Source: Molanna angustata
Taxonomy: Eukaryota; Arthropoda; Insecta; Trichoptera; Molannidae
Length of the DNA stretch: 64,000 bases
NCBI GenBank assembly: GCA_963576475.1
Contig: OY754967.1
Coordinates: 20,190,414-20,254,413, forward strand
Reading direction: 5' to 3'
The position numbers were made by a program, and so were the translations under genes. Shown here piece after piece: positions 47,263 to 59,600 of this stretch (positions are counted from its first letter, which is position 1; each line of letters starts with the position of its first letter). A model generated the notes under the pieces. That model ran no database searches. It was given only the letters and a program-made list of their open reading frames with translations, and was not told the DNA's origin.

Positions 47263-47699
47263 AACTCTTGAAGTACGTTTGTCCCTTTACACATCGATTC
47301 TAAATGGATTAATAGTATATAAATATAGGTATATATAAAACAATATTCAAGTACCTTTTTTGTACTGACCAATATTATGTTTGAACACGTTTTCCCTTTC
47401 GATTTGTTGCCTTTATGTATTAACTTTAGTATCCCGTCTGTGGTTCCGAAATTTTCTATTTCACTTTGTTCATTTCAATAATAATATTTATGTAGGATAA
47501 TTAATCTAAGAAAACTTGACACAGAGTATTTATATTAGTGTGACAGCCGTTTTTAATATTAATTATCAAACATACCTACACGATTCAATAAAATTATACG
47601 ATAATAATACGATAGCCGCTGTTGTGTAGCAATTACAGGGGAATAACTTTACTTAACACGGCATAATATAAGGTCTTGTCAAACATTATATGTATTTCA

Positions 47700-48560
47700 G
47701 AGACTTGAACCATTTCTAGAGAGAAAGATGGTATGTTTTTATAGACTGGGTTTCGTAGTGGAAAATCCTGTGTTGACCAAATATTCGTTCTGAAACAGAT
47801 ATTACAGAAGACACGCGAATTTAACATCGACACACATCACTTGTTTGTGGATTTTAATGGGGCTTACGACAACATAAACAGAGAGCAACTCTACTCAGCA
47901 ATGAATTATCTTGATATACCAGCAAAACCGACTAATATGGTTAGACTTACAATGTCCGAAGTATTATGCCAGATTAAAATACAATCAGACACATCCGATA
48001 GCATTTAGGCTTACATTGGCTTAAGACAAAGAGATGCCCTCGCATGTCTTTTGTTCAACGTAGCATTGGAAAAAGCCATTAGTGATTCAGGCATTGAATT
48101 AAATGGGACAATATACACAGTCAGTCCAAATATTGGCATATTTTCATGATATCGACATTATTGCAAGGTCAGAATCATCTCTGCGAGAAGCATTTTCAGC
48201 TGTGGGGTCATCAGCTAGAAGGATGGGACTTCGAATCAATGAGGCAAGTATATGCCAGTCATAATGATACCCGGCATCACCCAATCTTCAATAACTACAC
48301 ATTTGAAACAGTGGAACAATTCACATATCTCGATTCCATCATTAACTAGGTGAATGATATGAGCATTGAGATTGGGAAGAGGATTCTTGCAGCTAACCGG
48401 AGTTAAATTTGATCTCATTGGACAGTTGAAGTCACGCCTATTGTCCAGAAAAAATGTGGGATAAAAGATAAGGAGAGACAGATACTAGTATCAATAAAAT
48501 TATATATTATATACTTCGGACCATTTTGCATCATTATGAGATTTAAAAGACTTGTGGAAA
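47700..48560 (+). pseudogene. RTE-type reverse transcriptase pseudogene
   Basis: Translated in pieces it shows T-G-F-R-S-G-K-S-C-V-D-Q-I-F, H-L-F-V-D-F-N-G-A-Y-D-N-I (RT motif A with Asp), then a stop near 48008. L-R-Q-R-D-A-L-A-C-L-L-F-N-V-A-L-E-K follows, then a decayed region where the A-D-D box should be (TTTTCATGATATCGAC, with stop). Downstream M-G-L-R-I-N-E is also recognisable. At least two stops and a frameshift make it dead. Confidence 0.7.
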
Positions 48561-48639
48561 TAGTTATTGGAACACAATAGTGCATATTTCCCACAATAGT
48601 TATAATAAAAATTATAATTTCTTCAAACTATAATATTGT

Positions 48640-48775
48640 GCTAACGAAACCCGGCAATCTTCGTATTGCCTGTGTATAATTAAAAATGGTCGATCTATAT
48701 GGAATATAAAATTTCTAATTATGTATAATTTCGTTCCCTCAGTAGGTACCTCCCGTCCCTTTGATCTAAGGCGGT
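48640..48775 (+). mobile_element. fragment of the minisatellite-bearing element
   Basis: Starts CGAAACCCGGCAATCTTCGT, continues TGCCTGTGTATAATTAAAAA and reaches a single CCTCCCGTCCCTTTGA unit. No expanded array: probably an ancestral-like or deleted state. Confidence 0.6.
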
Positions 48776-49439
48776 GTGGCCAACTCAAGGCCAGTGTGTG
48801 CCTATTACCAATTTGGTAGGTCAATAAAATTAGTAACCAGAGGGGTTTACTATATACCAATAGAATCCTTATTTAGGTTCTATGTTTTGAGACTCTAGAA
48901 GGGAAATTAATACAGAATGAACTCCTTGTTATGACTTGCTGGAAGAGAGGTCACCAGAACAGAAACTGTTCGCTTAAATAGAGTGCGAACTCTATTTAGT
49001 ATTATAAAAGGTTCCAACAAGTCACAATCAAGTAAAAGTATTTAAGACAGGGTAAAGTCAGAGTAGAGATGAGAAATAACAAATTGAAATGATAACTTAC
49101 AAATTTGTATTTTAGCACTATCACAGTTTTTATAAATTAGAATAATGACAATTTTCACTCGCGTATAAAACTTTGGCAGGTCGATGATTTCACTAGGAAG
49201 TTTGACAGGTAAAGAGATGAAGTACCCCCTGTTGTTTTGTTTATATACCCATTGTTTGGGTACTTAGGGTTCATTGAACTGTCGTCTGGTAAACAGCCTT
49301 TAGGGGTATATCAGTATGAAGAATTATTTATTGTTGTATACCAAAAGTGAAAGTAACACCTTTGAGTCATTACCCTTTCTTGATTGTTTTGACTGATTAA
49401 TTTTCTTGTGACAGAAATATCATGTTTGATGTAGGTATT

Positions 49440-49565
49440 TCTGCCACAGATCCTTTCCGTTCCTACAGTGCCTCCTAGCTCCCTTCAGTTCTCTTCCATC
49501 CTTTCAGACCTTTCAGTTCTTCCCGTCTCTTCCTTCCTTGCAGACTCTTGAATACCTGTGAAGAT
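49440..49565 (+). repeat. decayed minisatellite-like segment
   Basis: CCTACAGTGCCTCCTAGCTC, CCTTCAGTT, CTTTCAGACCTTTCAGTTC: degenerate relatives of the 18-bp unit, unlike its homogeneous arrays. Confidence 0.4.
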
Positions 49566-50384
49566 TTATTCTTCTATTTAACAGATAAAAAAAATACGGA
49601 TACAGATTGCACCTTGCCAAATTCGCTAAATAATAACGAACAAGCTGAACCAGTATTACCTACTTATTTTCTAAGTCAGTTTTAAAGAAAAATCATAAGT
49701 TATCAAATAAATTAACTTTATTAAGCTAAAAGGTAAAGCTCGCCAAGCGAAAGAATGCCGATTACATTACCTGTATACAAATCAATTTTAGTATGCACAG
49801 AGATATACTCTGATTTGAATCAACCAACAAAATCAGTTGAAATTCGACGTTATAAAACGATTGTGTGTCACTTTTCCCCTAACCTTTGCAAACATGCTGT
49901 ATAAAACTGTCAGCCGCACTTCTCTTATTATTTGTAGAGTTATGTATATCGATCTTTACTGATGGTAACGTAACTCAGTTTGAGTACTGCAGTACTATTA
50001 CTATACAATACGCTACATAAATCAAAATGAATTATAGTAAAAATACGAGATAAGAAACCTTTCTTCTAAATTGGCAAAGAAACTCTACTTCAATGTATGG
50101 CTTCAGATAAAAAAAAATCAGCTAGAGATAATCTTTTATCCGCATTACCTACATAAATATATAGAATTTATATTATTTACTTTAGTTTCATTGAATCAAT
50201 TTTATTATTTGAAAATCATTTTGTCAAGATCAAAATCGATCAGTAATCATAGGAACACCTGGTACAAAAATAGGTATTAAAATCTGTTAGTAACAATATT
50301 TCTATCAAAATCTTTATGTCAATACTTGTTTACTCTTCGCATATTATGATTGCCCACTTAGCTCAGTAGTCGAATGGTCTGGTT

Positions 50385-50470
50385 GATAGAAAAAAATTGG
50401 TGAGAATTGGTTAGCGCGCTGGGTTAGTATTACAGTGGTCGGGAGTTCGAATCCGATTTCGATCAATATG
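50385..50470 (+). mobile_element. SINE family A, head
   Basis: GGTTAGCGCGCTGGGTTAGTA, then GAGTTCGAATCCGATTTCGA. The body is cut shortly after; a LINE fragment follows. Confidence 0.6.
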
Positions 50471-50479
50471 CATATGCTT

Positions 50480-50697
50480 AATATAGGGAATTGACCTTTA
50501 GAAGTCTCTATTTCGGAAACTTTGGATCACGTATTCATGGAGTGTCCAATACACGATAAATTCGACTTTTATTCCAAGCTGCGTGTCGCTCTGCCTGTTA
50601 ATATGTCGCATCTTCTCTCCCTAAATTCATTCAAAGTTTACTCAATCATAACAAAATTCCTTAATTTCTTTAAGAGATATTCTCATACCACAAATTG
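50480..50697 (+). pseudogene. LINE C-terminal fragment
   Basis: In frame: S-E-T-L-D-H-V-F-M-E-C-P-I-H, then L-N-S-F-K-V-Y-S-I-I-T-K-F and a stop. The D-H-V-F...C-P block is the His-Cys end of non-LTR polymerases and parallels the fragment at 52425 (P-D-H-V-L-F-G-C-P-I). Confidence 0.6.
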
Positions 50698-51417
50698 AAA
50701 TCCTTATAATACACATATTCATTGTGTCATGGCACAAATCACCCTCCTTATAGGGTGGGTTGCCTTAAAAAAAGTACCTATATTGAATAGCAAAAGATAT
50801 CAAGAGCCAAAATCCATTACCAAATATTTGTAATCTCTGAGTGAGTGAATATAATAATAATTACTATTCATTCTTAAAAAAGATATATTATCTACCTATT
50901 GACAAAAATAATTACTAAAAAAATATATTATCCGCCAGCGTACATTAATTTATTTATACTATGAACAAAAATATTGATAATTAAATCTAATATTGATATG
51001 ACTGCATATATGTATGTATACCTGCCAGGAGTCATAGATATGTTGAATTTGTCATAAAATTAATAAATGAGTTTAAAAAACACGAACCGCTGATGTGAAT
51101 TGGCTGGGAGATCTTTACGATTTGAAACCGTAAGATTTTTTCTTTTGATGTACCTTTTTGAAAGAAAATTAAGAATTAAAACAAACGGAAAAATTATTAG
51201 GTAAGTGAATTATATATCATAATGATGGTCATATAGAGGTAAAATTTCTCAATATGTTTTTCTACGACCATTTGTTATGGAGTAATTTAAAAAAAATGCC
51301 GTAAAAAAGGATACTTTTAGAGGTATTTGTGCTGAATTTTAAAATTGTTTGGCGAACAATCACTAGATAAATGTAGAAAATACTTATGTTATTTACTATA
51401 TATAAATACACTTCATA

Positions 51418-51505
51418 GATGGGTGGTGGCAACGCGGTTAGCGCGCTAGATTAGTAATTCAGTAGTCGCTAGTTCGCTAACATAATGCTTAATTTCGGGA
51501 ATGTA
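51418..51505 (+). mobile_element. SINE family A, decayed
   Basis: GGTGGTGGCAACGCGGTTAG, CGCGCTAGATTAGTAATTCA; box B is replaced by GTCGCTAGTTCGCTAAC. Confidence 0.5.
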
Positions 51506-52144
51506 TGAGGATGTATAAAAAAACACTCTTTAGCATATTTGATTTTAAAATACAATTTTAGGTTTATATGCCCTTCTAAAATAATATTATATGCCAAAGA
51601 GATAATTAGACTCTTTTGATAAGTTGTATGATGTAAGAATTTGACGTCATAATGACGTAATATGTACAGTAACATACGGTAGGGAACTAAAACCGGCATT
51701 TCTTTAACGAATATTCTTACTTTCAAACATACAACATTAGTCATTTCGTCATTTTAAACGGCAATATTAAAAATAATGAAAAAACCTACAATTGGCCAAG
51801 TAAAATAAGATTATTAAATGATTATATAATGAGCCCTGAAAAATGACATTTTTTCCAATTTTTTTCTGGATTTTGGACGAAGATTAGAAGGAAGAGAAGG
51901 TTTCAAAGGATTTCAGTTGTAACCAAGAAGAAGTTTGAATTTATTAAATTTAAAAGGAAATATATCTTAATGATTCAATAAACTTTTATTATTTACACAA
52001 TTTTTATTACATTTTTCAATGCACTTATAAATGACAAGTGTGCAATATATTTGAGTCCTTAAATTCAAAATTGTAATTTGTTTATCGAATTGATAGAAAA
52101 TCATCTTCAAAGAATAAATGAAGCACACAGTACCGATGATCATA

Positions 52145-52264
52145 ACTCTCACTTCTTCTTCGTTTCCTCATTGCTGAAGGTCGTGATATATGGAGCCGCC
52201 AATGGACAGAACGAGTCGCCTCCAGTCCTCTCTGCCCTCCGCAGCTCGCACGATCATTATTATT
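52145..52264 (-). pseudogene. RTE-type LINE 3' tip
   Basis: On the - strand: R-A-A-E-G-R-E-D-W-R-R-L-V-L-S-I-G-G, a short tail, a stop and GAGGAAACGAAGAAGAAG. The W-R-R-L segment and GAA tail fit RTE 3' ends. Confidence 0.5.
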
Positions 52265-52424
52265 GAAAGTAAATTATTACCGATCTGTAATATCATGTCA
52301 TTGGAGCATAGGAGACTTTATTATGCATGTTAGTATTTCAATGTTCTGTTGGTGTCTTAAATAAAAAAAAATAATTAAAAAAAATTTACTATAAATAAGT
52401 GCACAGTTTCATCCCCTCGCGGCC

Positions 52425-52810
52425 TTGGTTCCACTGAAAGAGGTTATCTAGGCATCACATTGTCTATATTTCTAGACTACGCTTTGGTCATGTTCTAATG
52501 GATAGCCATCTGTTCTGTCTAGGTATGGTGGAGTCCCCGTTCTGTGAATGTGGATGGGATGAGGAAACGCCGGATCACGTTCTGTTTGGTTGTCCAATCA
52601 TCAGGGACGCGCTAAACATTTATTTTAGGTTTGAGAATGTCCAATACCCCATTTCCACAGTTTACCTTCTTGGGCTAAACTCTCCTCAGGTCCATGGTTT
52701 AGTATTCAAATCTATTGTAAAGAATATGACTATTATTTGACTAAATCTGTGTAATCTAATGTTTCTGATTAGTAACGGCTGCAACATCCTTTTTGAGTGA
52801 AAAGCCTTAG
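52425..52810 (+). pseudogene. LINE C-terminal fragment
   Basis: F-G-H-V-L-M-D-S-H-L-F, then P-F-C-E-C-G-W-D-E-E-T-P-D-H-V-L-F-G-C-P (intact Cys-x-Cys...His...Cys knuckle) and a stop at 52740. A-rich end near 52820. 5' truncated. Confidence 0.65.
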
Positions 52811-53439
52811 AGAAAAAAAAAATACTTTACAACATTAGACAAACATTCAAATTGACAATTTACGTATGTACATAAGAACCTATATATAAGTAAAAATATA
52901 CTCACATCCATTTCACTTTATTTTTTCCGATTTGCTAAGTGAAATAATACATGTTTCATTCCGTCCATTTTTATTTATGGCGGAAACATCAGGGACAGGG
53001 GTCTATTTCTTTATACATAGTATACAATTTTATTTTTCGTTCGTGTTTAATTCTTATAATCCAATGTTTATCTGCGAACCATTTGGATATAGCCGTTTCC
53101 ATTTCCTTCTCGTTTTAATTTAGAAAATAAATAAAAATTCTCAAGAAAGTCAATTAAAGAAGTCGAAATACTTTTGGAGCTTAAAAAAGTTTCCGAAGTT
53201 TTCTAAATATTTTGCATAATTTGTATAAGTATACATAAATATTATTGTATAAGTAAAAAGTTAGGTCTTCGTTTCGGACTTATAACGATACTTACACGTC
53301 AAATTCATTTATTTTTTGCTTTATTTTTTTTTGTTTACACAGAATAATACTGCTTATTTTTTTCACTTCTTCTTTTTAATGTCTATTTAATGGCTTATTA
53401 TATTTTTTATAATTAATATTGTATTTACTTATATTATAT

Positions 53440-53575
53440 TTTTTATTGACAAACATTTTTTCAACATCTCAATAAAGAAGAAGTTGGGATATTGTAGAAG
53501 AACCAGTGTGGTTCTTCTACAGTATCCCAACTTCGTCTCTATTGAGATGTTGAAAAAATGTTTGTCAATAAAAAT
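53440..53575. repeat. 136-base hairpin made of two inverted family-E pieces
   Basis: Arms 53440-53505 and 53509-53575 pair over about 66 bases with about three mismatches around a 3-base loop. Each arm holds CATCTCAATA(G)AGACGAAGTTGGGATA, the start of family E. Confidence 0.85.
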
Positions 53576-54003
53576 ATCATTTGACTCCCGAAAGGAAAAA
53601 AAATACAATGTATGCGCATATGCAATTAATAAAAAAATATTCGATTTATACCATAATGTTTATTTTTTGTATTTGTTTGTGTTATTAATGTGTTTTAACT
53701 TCTCCTTCGTTGGTATTATTTATACCAATCTATCGACATGTTTTTTTGTAAATGCCTCATTAAGGGCGTAGATATATGTAAAATTAAATATAACGAAATA
53801 TGAAAAATTAGCATTTAAAACGTAATTTTCAATGTTTGTCTAAAAAGTAATAAACAACATAGGAAAGTTGAGTATTCTTCGAATAAATTCTAACAAGAGT
53901 ATTCCGGATTAATCAGGAATTATGACATGCATAACAATAGATTATTGGAAAATCTTATGTTTTTTTTTTGTTATTGTGAAAATGAGAGACAAAAATTAAA
54001 CAA

Positions 54004-54245
54004 AGTCTGTTTCTGTGATGTCTGTGATCAACGATGCCACGAATTGTTATTTGGCGGTTTGCATCAATCACTGCATTTACTTTTTCTTCATCAGCTTTTA
54101 ATCTGGCCTTCCAGAACGTTGTTCATCTTCAACGTCAAAATTAACGGAACGAAATTTTTCAAACCATTTTTGGCACTGGCAATACATATTCTCCATTCAA
54201 ATCGAATATTTTTTTCCATGCTTGAACATTTTGACCTTTTAGGTA
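54004..54245 (-). pseudogene. mariner transposase N-terminal remnant
   Basis: On the - strand: C-Q-K-W-F-E-K-F-R-S-V-N-F-D-V-E-D-E-Q-R, S-G-R-P-D, then after a one-base shift K-A-D-E-E-K-V-N-A-V-I-D-A-N-R-Q-I-T-I-R. This is the linker and second helix-turn-helix of mariner transposases. The DD34D catalytic part and terminal repeats were not found, so it is a short dead piece. Confidence 0.7.
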
Positions 54246-55419
54246 GTATAGAAAGCGATGCTGCTTTCGACTTTCCATATTTGATTGGGTATTACCTACC
54301 AAATAATAACTATTAGGTACGCAGAATCAAACAAACTTTTTACATTCAGCGAGTCTTTCTATTATATCAGCTATCAAAATATATAATGACAATGAGACTT
54401 ATGTGTAAACTTGACTGAGTGTACATTATATTTTATCCTAACATGCTTATGGATGTTAGTGCCGCATGGTTCTCTTATCACAACAAAATATAATATACCT
54501 TATACATGTTTACCTATGTACCTATATTATGTATCTACTTAAATATGAGAGAAATTCCTTAAATTACTATTTTGATACATTAAATTGGTAAACCTTATTA
54601 TATAGTTTTAGCTTGCGGTAATTACATTCCTCCGATGTTGGGATAATGCTGTGATTTTGTTGATACTTTTGTTGTGAAACTTCTATATCTTGATAGTAAG
54701 TACATACTTAACTTGTAAATATTCCGCTTAGACATTTAATAAACATTCAACTTTAGTATTATATTGTAGTAAAAATAATAATGGTTGTTATTAGAGTATA
54801 CAAAAACTAAAATCTTTTTTTTTTTAATATTGTGTCTAAAAAACCTTGGTCAAGTAAAATATTATCAACCAATTAACAAAGACACTCAACTAATTATATG
54901 TGTAAGTAAATACATTAAGCCTATTCTGTACGATGCTCATAGGACCGTCCCTTTAACCGTTCCACTACCCTCTCTACAAGAATCATTCCGTAACCTTTTA
55001 TTAACGAAAGAAATGGGGTAAAAAGTGACCAATTATATTTTTGTAACACAGAATAATTTATATTTTAATGTAAAATGTTATTATCAGGATGTTATAAATT
55101 CAGAAATATCATTTTTTATCACAGTGCAAAAATAAAAAAAACGCTCAAAATTCAAATTAATGTCGAGCGTTATTATTAGACGGAATATTTTAAGGAGGAC
55201 GCATCTGCGCAGAATAGATCACCAAAATTCGTCATATTAATGAGAAATAGTTTTATATCTGCATTACCTATCACCTTTCTATTTTGATTTCTAAATCATT
55301 GTTTAATGGATCGAAAAAATTGCCGAATTCCGATCAACTCGCAAATGTACAACGTAAGGTTTTTCTGAAAAATAGCGTTAATTACAATAATTACCTACGT
55401 CATATGTTTTATTTTAGAA
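54246..55419. other. AT-rich stretch, no gene seen
   Basis: No supported feature. Confidence 0.4.
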
Positions 55420-55582
55420 TGAATATGTCCTTGTGAAAAGTACATACACATCCACATACATTTTATAAATTACCTAAGCATAAATGCCTGAGGCGAACGA
55501 AATCGGCCGAGGCAGTTAGGATAGATTTCGAGTTCGCCATCACTAAGTCAGCGCGTTTCCTGCAGACCATCGACCTATACAA
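55420..55582 (-). mobile_element. SINE family A copy
   Basis: On the - strand: GGTCGATGGTCTGCAGGAAA head, GCGCTGACTTAGTGATGGCG, then GCCGATTTCGTTCGCCTCAG, GCATTTATGCTTAGG and an ACAAGGACATATTCAT-type end. It lies 0.9 kb upstream of the first visible FLVCR exon. Confidence 0.65.
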
Positions 55583-56459
55583 ACTTTGAATCAATCATTT
55601 TAATTTATCCAAAATTATTCAAAGAAACAGTAGATTGAAATCCTTTTGAATCTTTCCGTGCCATTAAGCCGTATCCCTCGCGGTAGAGAGAACCGAACAC
55701 CACACATAAAATACATTATTAGTGATGAGCGACTCAAAACTTTAATGGAAATCATCTGTTAAATTAATTTTAAAAATTGAACGATGAGACGAGTGGATCA
55801 TATTTTAAATAATGTTTATTAACATCAGTTAATTAAATTTGGGTAATATTGTACTAACAAATAATACTGAGATACTATTATTCTTTGTCACTTGATTAAG
55901 GATTCTCTTTTAGTAATAATAATTGGGTAATTAATTAACAAGGCGGATATTTGCGATGTCATTTCAAAAAGCTCTTATTCAAATACGAAACAAAGATTGA
56001 CTTTCTAACTACAAGTTAATTGAAAATCGAGAAATATGTAGATAAATGTAGGTTCCACAAAATCATATGTATAGGTATTATATTTAAGTTGTTTAATTAT
56101 AGCTGAGTACAGATCTAACTACAAAAGACTTATTTAACCTTTTTTGTTTTATTGAAAACAATAATAGTTTGTGAAAAAAATAAATCCTTGCCCCCAAAAA
56201 AGATGAAAAAATATTGCTTCAAATACTCGTAAAAAACAGTAACATTTTAAGCTACTTCCACTATACGTCATAATGAATAATGGCGTAGGAAGACATAACC
56301 ATAGAAAAAAACGAATCGTGACGTCATTATTAGTTTTATTATAATTTAATCCAATCTATTTATTTATTACCCTCAATATTTGTTAAATTTGAAACAACCC
56401 AATTACATCTTAACTTCTTAAGACAGTTTTAAATCAAAACTATTTTTTCTTTGTTCTAG
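55583..56459. other. probable intron of the FLVCR-like gene
   Basis: AT-rich, ending in a pyrimidine-rich tract TATTTTTTCTTTGTTCTAG that is a good splice acceptor at 56459/56460. The 5' boundary of the intron is not visible. Confidence 0.5.
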
Positions 56460-56601
56460 CTTGGCGTGGCAGCTGGTTTTCTGATACCACCAATGTTAGT
56501 TAAGAATAACGCCGATCCAATAATGGTTGGCAAGGATCTTCAAATAATGTTCTACATCTTGGCTGGATTTACGTCTGTCCTCCTTCTTTTGATATTAATC
56601 T
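56460..56601 (+). CDS. FLVCR-like exon a (spans 5-6)
   Basis: Begins after TTGTTCTAG, ends before GTAAGT with one base of a split Phe codon. Encodes [11 protein letters not shown] and the hydrophobic [14 protein letters not shown]. Confidence 0.88.
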
Positions 56602-59600
56602 GTAAGTACTAAGTACCTATATGTCCTATTCTGATTCGTCTAAATTTATCCGTCTGAATTTTAGTATATGAGAAATGTCAAAAAGTTGACTTCATTTACA
56701 CGGGACTCATTACGTCACACCGCACGGATGAAATCCTTTTACTCAAGTCGCCCGTTGGTTATAGACATTTTCTTACTCTGAAACGAATCAGAATAGGACA
56801 TATTAAATGTTTAAAAACCTTTTCACATTTTTATTTACACTTAATACTATTGTATAAAGTCAACAATTATGTATATTGGGTATAATTTGTATTCATGTGA
56901 CAAAAAACGCCTGACAATACAAATTGTATAGCGTATATTAAAGCCCCTGGCTTATTATTACATCCTTTTATTTAACTTAACTTGTCTGTCAGTAATAGAA
57001 TTTTGCAATCGATGTTTAACTAATTTCCCATCCAGTTAGAAACAGTACATGTTAAAAGAGTTTCCAGCTTGATATCACAATTAAATTGAACAATTTTGTA
57101 TTTCATACAAAGTAAACAATAATGCATAAAGCCTGCAATATTTTTATGAATTTCCTTTCTATGTGAAGAAAACTTTGAAAAAAAGAGTCCTAGATTTTTT
57201 TTCTATCTCTTTTACAAAAAACTTATTTGTCTTTTTGAAAATATTACAAACAAAACAAATAAAAAGTCCAATATCGATTTTGAGGAATCGATACTTCGGG
57301 CCTCTAATTTTTTTGTGAATCAATTTTTAAGCTTTCGATTTGAATCGATTCAAAGATCGATCTTTTCAGGAAGAATCGCCCATCCCTACAACAAATATTA
57401 AGTTAATAATATTCCTCATTATGTATAAATAAATTATAAGAAAAAAAAGTGTTATCTTTAAAGGATCCTATGTTAAGATATGAAAACAATTTTGAGTTCA
57501 ATTTACATCAACTTTTGAAACCTAGATGGGTTATTGAATTTTATGACAATATTTTCATTGTTTCAATTTTTGAGTTTTTTGAGAAGCATAAACTTTTTTT
57601 TAGTTTTCAAGGCTGCTCCTCCAACTCCTCCATCTGCTGCACAAGATATAGAAAGCCCAATCGGAGATAACTTCTTCAAATCCATCAAACGTCTTTTCTT
57701 AAACAAAAACTATGTGCTTCTGCTATTGTCCTACGGAATGAACGTTGGAGTCTTCTATGCCATCTCCACACTTCTCAATCAAGTTGTTTTGGAATACTAT
57801 CCAGTAAGTTTCTTCAATATCTAACAATAATCTTAATAATCTTTTATTTCAACTCATTTATGCTTGATTATATACAAAATAATCATTTTTCATTATTAAA
57901 TTATAAATTGTTTTCTAGGGAGCTAACGAGGATGCCGGTAGGATCGGTGTTGTAATAGTATTAGCTGGAATGATGGGATCAGTTATGAGTGGAATCATTT
58001 TGGACAAGACTCATCGTTTTAAAGAAACAACATTGGGGGTCTATTCTGCATCTTTTGTTGGGATGGTTATATATACATTTACCCTCAGCATCGGATACAT
58101 TGGAATTGTATACGCTAGCAGTTTTCTACTTGGGTAAGACTTTTTTACTACGCAGTTTCATATTAAGTAAGATTAATTTATTGTGCTGACCACTATGGAA
58201 CAGTTGGTATGCCTTTTGTCTTCTGTACGAGCGTCCTGGGTTCAATCTTTATTCATTTTTATTTCTCATGCAAATATTACATTTCGGTACAGGAATCAAT
58301 AGTTAGATAGAAGAAATTATTGTATGACAATAAATTCGCTTGCACAGGGTGCAAGGAAGTTTTTATCCAACTGTCGATTCGTTCATGAGAATTCAATTCT
58401 CTGAATGAATCGACATTATTAAGCCAAGATGCATGTACGAAGGAAAATTTTGTATGGCGTAGTGGACTTTTTGCATGCTAATAACACCAACTAGAGGCCT
58501 CGCAGCATATATGTTCCCATACATGGATTTACTCAGAATTCGGAGTAGAACATTTTATGTGAGTTTTGTGTGTGTGTCTGTGTGTGTGTCCGTCCCCCCC
58601 TTATAACTTTTGATCCGCTTAATTTACAGAGCCTAAATTTTCAGAATATATAGACAGTTATGGGCCTACAAAACTTTTATACTCAGAATTGTGAATTTTT
58701 GTTTCAGTCAGGGGTTATCAACTTTTGGTTTGTTTTTCCATATATCTCAGAAACCGTAAAAGCTAGAACGCTGAAAATTTGTATAAACATAGATAAATAC
58801 AAAATCTCAAAATGATTTTTTTAAAAAAATTGCTGGGTTTCTCAAACATTTTTTATTAAGAAAAATATTTTTTTTATAAATTTATGAGTTTAACTGCCTA
58901 TATTTCCATTTTTTTTTTAAATATCGAAAAAAGCCGAAACACCCCAACTAGATAATTTAATTTTCTATATAAAATATTAACATTGTATTAGCACATCTCA
59001 AACTTTTTTTAACAATTTTTATAAAAATTGAATTTAGTGACGACATTGCTTCATACAATTTGTATGGCAGTCGCCTATACACAATATGTAAGAAGACTTA
59101 ATAGTTTGATACTAATCATCTCCAAACATACATACATACCATCATGCTGTTTTCATATTCTGGGTAGGATCAAAGGACTGACCTCCATACTATCCTATCT
59201 TGACATACATACCTAGGTACATGTGTTGTATAGAAAACCAAATATCTTAAAATATTAAATAATTTGTATTTATGGGTTAATAGTTTGGTACTTATTCTTC
59301 AACTGTACATACTATCGCTATCTACAGTTGGATCTCATGTGTTACATGCAACTAGTTGATATTGAAAATAAAACATTGTGCACTGATTTTATTGTGTAGG
59401 TATATTCTTTTAAGACATGAAGAGATGAATAAATTTAACCATTTCAAACAAATCACATTTATTTATTTATTTAAAACTTTTTGAGCATATGTGCGCAATC
59501 ATACCATATTTAGACATTAAGAGAGGGAGCAGTCTGGTTCTTCAGTCTAAAGGAATGCTACAGAAGTATATCTCCTATTCACTCTAGGATGGGTGCTGGC

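Noticed and set aside
54440..54490. possible upstream FLVCR exon (V-S-A-A-W-F-S-Y)
   Set aside because: Only a few residues resemble the family segment; no matching splice sites and the flanks do not continue the similarity.
54785..55021. 78-codon frame
   Set aside because: No domain or repeat partner; chance frame.
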